From: an uncultured Lentisphaerota bacterium
Lineage (GTDB): Bacteria; Verrucomicrobiota; Kiritimatiellia; CAIQIC01
Direction of reading: 5' to 3'
NCBI GenBank assembly: GCA_903896925.1
Contig: CAITZM010000115.1
Location: 1-64,000 of the forward strand
Length of the DNA: 64,000 bases
The notes under the pieces were generated by a model, which saw only the letters and a program-made list of their open reading frames with translations, was not told the origin of the DNA and did no database searches. Shown piece by piece: positions 58,691 through 64,000 of the stretch (position 1 is its first letter; every line of letters begins with the position of its first letter). The position numbers and the translations under genes were made by a program.

Positions 58691-59221
58691 ATGCCTATAA
58701 TTAACTGCGTGATTAGAACGAATAAGAATCTGGGGCGCCCTCCCAAGTTCAACGAGGAACGCCGTCCCATCACGGTGACCTTACCGGAACGTACCCTCCA
58801 ACAACTGGCGGCCATTCATCACGGTGACCGCGCACGGGCTATTGTCAAGGCGGCGGCCACCACGACGCGCTTGCATTCGAAGCAGGCACCGCCGGTCGAG
58901 GTGGTGGAAGTGTCCCATGGGCAGGCGCTGATTATGATCGGACCGAGCCGGAGTTTGCGGCAGATCACATGGCTGCAGCTCGCGGAGATCGCCCCGTCAC
59001 GCTTCCTGCTGGTCGTGCCCTCCGGGACCATGACGGAAAAGCTGGAAGTCGCCGTGGCCGATCTCCTCGAAGACTTGCTGCCCTCCGAGACTTATGAGCG
59101 TGGCTTGCTGGCCGATCTGCTGCACATCTTGCGCTCGCGCCGCCGCCAGCAGGACGTGTCCAAAGCCGAAATACTGCTGTTACGGCTGGGGCGGATAACG
59201 CCCCCCATACCCACCACCTGA
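58691..59221 (+). CDS. Ribbon-helix-helix-type regulator with unknown C-terminal domain
   Basis: 176 residues. The N-terminus (GRPPKFNEERRPITVTLPERTLQQL, then DRARAIVKAA) fits a ribbon-helix-helix DNA-binding fold: a basic arm, one beta strand and two helices. Residues ~70-175 form a second domain (VEVVEVSHGQALIMIGPSRS, then WLQLAEIAPSRFLLVVPSG) ending with a helical VSKAEILLLRLG. I believe similar proteins exist in other bacteria but cannot name a family. AGGGAG stands four to five bases before the ATG at 58691; a frame open from 58625 lacks one. Target genes are unknown. Confidence 0.6.
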   Translation: MPIINCVIRTNKNLGRPPKFNEERRPITVTLPERTLQQLAAIHHGDRARAIVKAAATTTRLHSKQAPPVEVVEVSHGQALIMIGPSRSLRQITWLQLAEIAPSRFLLVVPSGTMTEKLEVAVADLLEDLLPSETYERGLLADLLHILRSRRRQQDVSKAEILLLRLGRITPPIPTT

Positions 59222-59511
59222 TGCCCCCACCCCAGCAGCCGTGGCGGAGCGCCGGAGCTTCCGCCCGCAGGGCGGGCCTGCACCCGGGGTGCGCATGCTG
59301 TATACTGGCACCCGTCAAATTGATTACATCATGGTTAACAGTCGCAAGCGTTATTTATTAAGTGCGTGACGATAGGAACGATGTCAGCTGATATAGTTTC
59401 GCTTTGTGACCTACGAACGTGAGCGGCTACGACCGCGGATAACTTGGACGAACTTGACGAAACGAATAACGGCCGGGGAGCTGCGCTGGCCATCAAGGAG
59501 ACCCTGAACCT

Positions 59512-60198
59512 ATGAAACCGACTTTTCACACCGCCCGCTACCTCGGGGCCCTCGGCCTCGTCATGCTCTCGCTGACGGGTTGCGGCGGCTCGTCTGACGA
59601 CACGGCTGCGGCCGACACCTCCGCCAGCGCTTCGACCGATACCAACAGCATAGCGACGACCACGGATGTGCTGCCCCATTTCCCCGATGGCCTGCATCCG
59701 GACGGCACCGCCAGCGCTTCCATCGCCGCGGCCTTCAATGACCGGATCGCGAGCAGCCCCTCCGGGATTGGCAGCAACAGCCCCAATGTCGTCGTCTGTC
59801 TGGGCGACAGCATCACGAGCGCCGGCTATCCCGGCCACCTCGCCGGCATGAGCGGCAAGTCTTGCGTCAATGACGGCACGCCCGGCGAAGAGAGCGGAGG
59901 CGGAGCAAGCCGCGCTGCGGGCGTCCTGGACGCCAACCATCCGGCCTATCTCTGCATTATGTATGGATCGAACGACATCATCACCCACCGTTCGCTCGAC
60001 GGGGTGATTGGCAATCTCAGCTCCATCATTTCGACGGCGCGGAGCCGCAGCACGATCCCGATCCTGGCCACCATCCCCCCGATGTCCGGTTCCCACTACG
60101 GCGTTTATGCCGACCAGGTGCGGCAACTGAACAACATGATCCGCTCCCTGGCCGGCAGTTCCGGGACGGCGCTGGCCGACGTGGAGCGGGAGTTCTGA
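59512..60198 (+). CDS. SGNH/GDSL hydrolase lipoprotein with permuted motif order
   Basis: 228 residues. A lipoprotein signal ends LSLTGC (Cys24), then a Ser/Thr/Asp linker. The SGNH block V motif comes first (FPDGLHPDGTASASIAAAFN; Asp59, His62). Block I (NVVVCLGDSITSAGYPG, Ser100), a block II-like glycine-rich stretch and block III (MYGSNDI) follow, and the chain ends ADVEREF, where block V would normally follow. All triad residues are therefore present, in circularly permuted order. AAGGAG lies eleven bases before the ATG. Substrate unknown; an outer-membrane-tethered esterase is inferred. Confidence 0.7.
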   Translation: MKPTFHTARYLGALGLVMLSLTGCGGSSDDTAAADTSASASTDTNSIATTTDVLPHFPDGLHPDGTASASIAAAFNDRIASSPSGIGSNSPNVVVCLGDSITSAGYPGHLAGMSGKSCVNDGTPGEESGGGASRAAGVLDANHPAYLCIMYGSNDIITHRSLDGVIGNLSSIISTARSRSTIPILATIPPMSGSHYGVYADQVRQLNNMIRSLAGSSGTALADVEREF

Positions 60199-60276
60199 CG
60201 TCGCAACATCAACAGCCGCAGCTACAAACTCCAAGCGCTGAGAAGCTGACAGCCTCGCGCCAGCCGGGAGCTCCGA

Positions 60277-61086
60277 TCACGGGCGCTTGCGCAAGTAAGG
60301 AGCGGCCAGCAAGGCATTTTCCGGCAGGCCACCGCCAGTCCAGCGCACCCTCAGACCGCCGCGTCTGTCATGCGAATAGTGCTCCACCAGCAGCGGGTGC
60401 AAGCCGGCCGTCAGATGGAGTTTGGCGCTCGTGCCGCTGGCGTTGACGTCCTGCCGGCGCCAGTTGTCCAACACACAGCGGCCATCCAGGAAGAAGCGGA
60501 GGCCGCCGGAACTCTGGGCGCAAAAGAGGTAGTCGGCCTCGCGCGGCACCACCAGATAGCCGGTCCAGCGCGACGAAAAGGCCCCCCGGCCGAACCACCA
60601 CGGCAGCGGATGCTCGGTCGGGTCGCTCTGCAAATCCATTTCATAGGTGGACCAACCTGGCCGGGTGAGGGTGGCGTCCTGGTAATAGGTGACGAGCAGA
60701 CCATAGGGCTGATGCCAGCGTTGGAATTCGCCCACGGCCATGGAACCGATCAATAAACCGGCCATGGCCAGCAGATAGAGCGCCACACGCCAGCGCGCCC
60801 TCCGGCGCAACATGGGCGGACACTGCGCGTAGAGTTCGGCGGACAAGTGTTCCGCCAGCCGGCGCAGCGCCCGCCCCTGCACTTCCAGATCGTCGAGCGT
60901 CGCGACCGCGGCGGGGATCGGCGGCAGCGCGATGTGGAGGACGCCGGCCGCCGCCTGCAAGGCGCCGCAGGCCTCCGCCAGCAAAGCCTGGCCACGGGCG
61001 AGATCGGTCGTCGTCACCCCCTGCGTCACGGCCCGGGCCGCACCGTGTATTTTCTGCCGGGTATCCTGATAGAGTTCTGCGTTCAT
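60277..61086 (-). CDS. Membrane-anchored PA14-domain protein
   Basis: 269 residues. A helical N-terminal region is followed by one membrane helix (~105-124, ALYLLAMAGLLIGSMAV) and a C-terminal PA14 domain (~135-265): GLLVTYYQDATL, SSRWTGYLVVPREADYLFCA, GLRFFLDGRCVLDNW and GLHPLLVEHY. PA14 domains bind carbohydrate. The ATG at 61086 lies 14 bases after the upstream membrane-protein gene, giving a two-gene operon; the frame open to 61407 overlaps that gene and is not coding. Confidence 0.75.
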   Translation of the reverse strand: MNAELYQDTRQKIHGAARAVTQGVTTTDLARGQALLAEACGALQAAAGVLHIALPPIPAAVATLDDLEVQGRALRRLAEHLSAELYAQCPPMLRRRARWRVALYLLAMAGLLIGSMAVGEFQRWHQPYGLLVTYYQDATLTRPGWSTYEMDLQSDPTEHPLPWWFGRGAFSSRWTGYLVVPREADYLFCAQSSGGLRFFLDGRCVLDNWRRQDVNASGTSAKLHLTAGLHPLLVEHYSHDRRGGLRVRWTGGGLPENALLAAPYLRKRP

Positions 61087-61100
61087 GGTATGCCGATGGA

Positions 61101-62198
61101 TTACAGGACGGACCGCAGCCAAGACCAAACATCCCAGACATTCCGGCCCGGATGAAAGACCTGGCCCAGCCACACATAGTAGGTGGGCGAGATCAAGCCG
61201 ATCAGGGCAATGAGCAACAACAGGCGTTCGAGTTGCAGCCGCAGGCGCGGGTCCGCCTGTTCCGCTTTCTGCAGGGCGTGCAGCACCGCATGCCAGGCCG
61301 GCGCCCACGCCAGCAGGGCAAACACGCGGGTGGTATCGAGGCAGAAAAAGGTGACGCCGTAGAACAGGCCCAGCAGGAGCCAGGCGTAGAGCCGATCGAG
61401 CCGCCACAAGACGAACAAGCTCGCGGCGAGCGCAAACCAGACCATGCCCTGCAGCGAAAAGATGGCCACCGGCAGATGGGTCAGATTGTATTTGATCCAG
61501 AACAGCAGATTGCGATCGCCGACAAATTCCGCCCGCGAGACCACTTCAATGCTGTTGATGTGCAGAAAGAAGCGGACCGCGAGCCAGCCCGCCAAGACAC
61601 CGGCCACCGTGAGCACCACATGACGGAAGTTCACACCGCTTTCGCGGGCCCGCCACCGCAGCAACCACAAGGCCGGCGCGGCGAACATGACGGTGGGATG
61701 GTTATAGGACCCCAAGGCGGCCAACAAAAACACCACCCACCCCTGCCGGATGTAAAGCATCAACGCCAGCGCCAGGAAGGTGATCGCGTCCGGCATCCCG
61801 ATCCAGGAAAGCAGGACCACCGTCACCGGGTTGGCCAGCAGCAGCGCCAGCAGGAGCAGGGTCCAAAGCGAACCATAGCGCCGGCGTGTGGCGCGCACCA
61901 GGTAGGCCACCCCGGCCAGAATGAACGAGGCGCACAGCACGTTGAAGGGTGTTTGCGCCTGCCAGCCCGTCAGGTACGCCAGCACGGGCAGCAGCGGCGA
62001 CTCCTGAAAATAGTTTTCCTGATGAATGTCGGTCCGCTGGATATAGGGATCCTTGGCAAGTTCGCGATAGAATTCCCGCGGCACCACCCCGATGCCACAG
62101 TAGAGGATGGTGGTCACCACCAGCAGCGCCAGCATCAGGTAAAAATGCTGCCGCACACAGCGGCGCACCCACGCCTCAAGTTGATCAAAGATGGTCAT
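61101..62198 (-). CDS. Polytopic membrane protein, GT-C-like
   Basis: 365 residues with about nine to ten membrane helices. The first periplasmic loop is long (REFYRELAKDPYIQRTDIHQ) and contains acidic residues, as in GT-C glycosyltransferases that use lipid-linked sugars, but no diagnostic motif is clear. Cotranscribed with the PA14-domain gene. Together with the DUF2079 protein at the window end this suggests a cell-surface glycan locus. Confidence 0.5.
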   Translation of the reverse strand: MTIFDQLEAWVRRCVRQHFYLMLALLVVTTILYCGIGVVPREFYRELAKDPYIQRTDIHQENYFQESPLLPVLAYLTGWQAQTPFNVLCASFILAGVAYLVRATRRRYGSLWTLLLLALLLANPVTVVLLSWIGMPDAITFLALALMLYIRQGWVVFLLAALGSYNHPTVMFAAPALWLLRWRARESGVNFRHVVLTVAGVLAGWLAVRFFLHINSIEVVSRAEFVGDRNLLFWIKYNLTHLPVAIFSLQGMVWFALAASLFVLWRLDRLYAWLLLGLFYGVTFFCLDTTRVFALLAWAPAWHAVLHALQKAEQADPRLRLQLERLLLLIALIGLISPTYYVWLGQVFHPGRNVWDVWSWLRSVL

Positions 62199-62405
62199 CG
62201 CCCGGTCACAAGCCGACGCGCCCCGCCCCCCAAAGCGCCGCGGAGCGGGAGGTATACGTCGCGCGGAGTTAAGCAGGATGCTTTCCGGGCGTCACGCGCT
62301 TAATAATGCCGGCCCGGACGCCTTCTTACGGCGAAACCGGCGGCGCGTTGGACGGCGGGCGACCTACCGGCGCCGAGGAGTGCCTGGGTTCCGTCGGCTT
62401 TCATG

Positions 62406-62433
62406 TTGACAACGCAATTTATTTACTTACAGT
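62406..62433 (+). promoter_or_regulatory. Putative sigma-70 promoter of the barrel gene at 62458
   Basis: TTGACA (62406-62411), a 16-base AT-rich spacer, then TACAGT (62428-62433), 24 bases upstream of the ATG. The 247-base gap before it (62199-62445) shows no gene. Confidence 0.4.
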
Positions 62434-62457
62434 TGCCGCCCGTACTTGGATGACCAT

Positions 62458-63207
62458 ATGAAAAACTACATTAAAACTGCCGCGGTTGTGTTGACCCTCG
62501 TGCTGCAGACCAGCGTCAGTAGTCGCGCAGCCGAACCGGCCAGCCAAATGCCCGACTGGATCAAGAACCACTTGGAAATCGGCACCCGGACCACCTATTT
62601 CCAGCTTCAGGATCATCATCGGGATTTCCTGGGTGGCGATCGGTTTTATGGCAGCATCAATGAGCTTGAGATCCAGCAGATTTATCTGCCCCTGAAAGTA
62701 TTCGTCGCCTATAAAGTTAACCCCTATTGGGGTGTTGAACTGACCGCGGAGAAATTGTCCGTTGAAACCTGGTCGCGTCCGGACCCGCAAGACGGTTACC
62801 CGTGGACGGACGGCACGATCAATCTCATGGGGCCCGTCTTCAGCGTGTTCGCCCGCTACCCCAATGCCACAGGGTTCACCCCCTATGCTGGAGTTGGCGT
62901 GGCCTATTTCTTTGCCGACTTCGATGCTGACCCAGCGTGGCATCACCCGGCGGACAAAATCGATTATGATCCTTCTTTTTATCAGGACTTCAAACTGGAT
63001 AATACGCTCGCGTGGCTCGGTTATGTCGGCTTGCTGATCAACCTGGACGATAACTGGGCGCTTGATTTTATGGCCCGCTACATGGCCATGGATGTGGACG
63101 GCGTCACACTTACCCGGCATGGGGGCAGCGATTACTATGAGAACGGAACGTTCACGTTCCCCATGAAGAACATTTCCTATGGCGTGGGCCTCCGCTATAT
63201 GTTTTGA
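62458..63207 (+). CDS. Outer-membrane beta-barrel protein
   Basis: 249 residues. A signal peptide (MKNYIKTAAVVLTLVLQTSV...) is followed by strands such as NHLEIGTRTTYFQLQD, YWGVELTAEKLSVETW and GFTPYAGVGVAYFFADFD, and a final SYGVGLRYMF with terminal phenylalanine. The pattern resembles OmpW/OmpA-like eight-stranded barrels. Its codons are less GC-rich than those of the neighbours, which hints at later acquisition. Function unknown. Confidence 0.7.
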   Translation: MKNYIKTAAVVLTLVLQTSVSSRAAEPASQMPDWIKNHLEIGTRTTYFQLQDHHRDFLGGDRFYGSINELEIQQIYLPLKVFVAYKVNPYWGVELTAEKLSVETWSRPDPQDGYPWTDGTINLMGPVFSVFARYPNATGFTPYAGVGVAYFFADFDADPAWHHPADKIDYDPSFYQDFKLDNTLAWLGYVGLLINLDDNWALDFMARYMAMDVDGVTLTRHGGSDYYENGTFTFPMKNISYGVGLRYMF

Positions 63208-63208
63208 T

Positions 63209-63232
63209 CGCCACGCTGCGCGCTGCGTGGCG
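63209..63232. terminator. Hairpin after the barrel gene
   Basis: CGCCACGC (63209-63216) and GCGTGGCG (63225-63232) form a perfect 8-bp stem two bases after the stop codon. A short CTCTTTAT follows, but no uninterrupted T run, so terminator function is only likely. Confidence 0.5.
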
Positions 63233-63368
63233 GCAATGCCTCTTTATGACGAACTTGGCCCATTACCCGCAAGGCTTGGCATATCTTATCAGGTTCACGG
63301 GCGCCACTAGCGCAAGGGCAGCAGCGCCCATGCCTACCACCAGGTTGCCCTAGCCGAAGCCGTCGCTC

Positions 63369-64000
63369 ATGAGCGCCACCTTTTCTGAGCCACCCGCCCC
63401 GATCTCCGGTTCTGCCCCGGGAAAGCTTTGCTATAGATGGCTGCTGCTCAGTGTCGTCCTGTGCGCCATCGTGCTCGCCTGGGCCTCCTTGCAGCGGCAC
63501 TGGAACCTGGCCTCGGCCGAGGATCTGGCGATGTTCGACCAGATGCTCTGGAACGTGCGGCAAGGGCAGGGTCTGCTGTGTTCGGTCAGCGGCAACGGCA
63601 ACCTTCAATTTCTGCATCATTTCTTTGGCGAGCATGTCTCGCCCATCCTCTATCTGCTGGCCTGGCCCGCCGGACTGACGCAAGGCCCCGAGGCCCTGCT
63701 CGTCTTTCAAGCGCTGGTTTTCGCTTTGGCGGCCCTGCCACTTTATCGGTTGGTCTTGCTGCTGACGGCCTCCGGGCGCATCGCCCTCGGCGCAGCGGTG
63801 GGCTGGCTGCTCCAGCCGGCCCTCTGGGGCGCGGTCCTATATGATTTCCACATGGAGGCCTTCGAGGCTTTGTTCCTCTTCAGCTTTGCCTTGGCGCTGT
63901 GGCGGAATCGTGGGACGGCGGTGCTCTGGGCCGTGCTCTACGCGAGTTGCAAGGAGGATGCACCGCTCTACCTAGCGGCGGTCGCTGTGTTGCTCGGATG
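63369..64000 (+). CDS. DUF2079 membrane protein, truncated by the window end
   Basis: The first ~210 residues of a polytopic membrane protein. ASAEDLAMFDQMLWNVRQGQ, HHFFGEHVSPILYLLAWP, ALPLYRLVLLL, YDFHMEAFEALFLF and CKEDAPLYLAAVAV follow the DUF2079 pattern closely. DUF2079 proteins are GT-C-like predicted glycosyltransferases of 450-600 residues, so more than half lies outside the window. The ATG at 63369 lacks a strong Shine-Dalgarno. The 63233-63368 gap holds nothing recognisable. Confidence 0.82.
   Translation, partial: MSATFSEPPAPISGSAPGKLCYRWLLLSVVLCAIVLAWASLQRHWNLASAEDLAMFDQMLWNVRQGQGLLCSVSGNGNLQFLHHFFGEHVSPILYLLAWPAGLTQGPEALLVFQALVFALAALPLYRLVLLLTASGRIALGAAVGWLLQPALWGAVLYDFHMEAFEALFLFSFALALWRNRGTAVLWAVLYASCKEDAPLYLAAVAVLLG

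Noticed and set aside
59222..59511. Possible structured RNA in the AT-richer gap before the permuted SGNH gene
   Set aside because: Read against c-di-GMP, cobalamin and other common riboswitch consensus features, nothing matched. Only a short direct word (TTGGACGAACTTGACGAA) was seen.
61087..61407. 106-codon extension of the PA14 gene into the upstream gene
   Set aside because: It overlaps the membrane-protein gene in another frame. The ATG at 61086 gives a sensible protein start just after that gene's stop.

Overview
The window is about 65% GC, densely coded on both strands, and has no rRNA or tRNA gene that I can recognise. The gene content (a HEAT-repeat/ThuA fusion, SGNH hydrolases, DUF1080, a PL11 rhamnogalacturonan lyase, GH2, PA14, LamG, many large two-component kinases, a PEP-CTERM-type membrane protein) and the intergenic repeat vocabulary suggest a heterotrophic, polysaccharide-degrading member of the PVC superphylum. 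Verrucomicrobiota or Kiritimatiellota is most likely. This is an inference from family content, not from a marker-gene tree.

Layout: 1-6.1 kb holds a secreted HEAT/ThuA protein, a small secreted protein, a DUF883/YqjE-like envelope-stress pair with a clear terminator, and a soluble GAF histidine kinase. 6.3-12.9 kb is a 2-hydroxyacid island: an FAD-linked lactate/glycolate dehydrogenase, a LarA-like nickel-pincer racemase with its cofactor residues conserved, an FHA protein, and a convergent lactate permease-glycerate kinase pair. 13-18.4 kb holds an outer-membrane barrel protein and a three-gene operon of MgtA-type P-type ATPase, EIIA-domain protein and DUF998 membrane protein, followed by a PIN-toxin remnant. 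pheS stands alone at 18.6 kb. 19.8-33 kb holds an SGNH/LamG enzyme, two very large hybrid histidine kinases with overlapping ends plus a small secreted protein in one operon, a secreted tandem deacetylase-like protein and a TPR lipoprotein. 33.3-41 kb is mostly housekeeping: yjbQ, two CNNM/CBS proteins, endonuclease V, mutY, priA, and upstream of priA a membrane protein that looks like a circularly permuted acyl carrier protein. 41.5-49.3 kb holds padR with a VIT-domain PEP-CTERM membrane protein, an outer-membrane protein, nadC and uvrB. 49.6-57.6 kb is a plant-polysaccharide cluster (PL11, DUF1080, alpha/beta hydrolase, GH2). 57.6-64 kb is accessory: tandem repeats, a deleted SGNH pseudogene, a ribbon-helix-helix regulator, an SGNH lipoprotein with its motif blocks in permuted order, PA14 and multi-TM proteins, a barrel protein and a truncated DUF2079 protein.

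The most unusual observations are: (1) the ACP-like protein at 40345-41043, whose two ends are the two halves of an ACP, broken exactly at the phosphopantetheine serine; (2) the SGNH lipoprotein at 59512-60198, in which block V precedes block I; (3) at least five intergenic arrays of a TTTCCAAG..CTTGGAAA palindrome repeated at 30-32 bp, about three helical turns; and (4) the mgtA/EIIA/DUF998 operon. The intergenic regions also hold several families of nested inverted repeats, which in places supply stop codons or abut starts.
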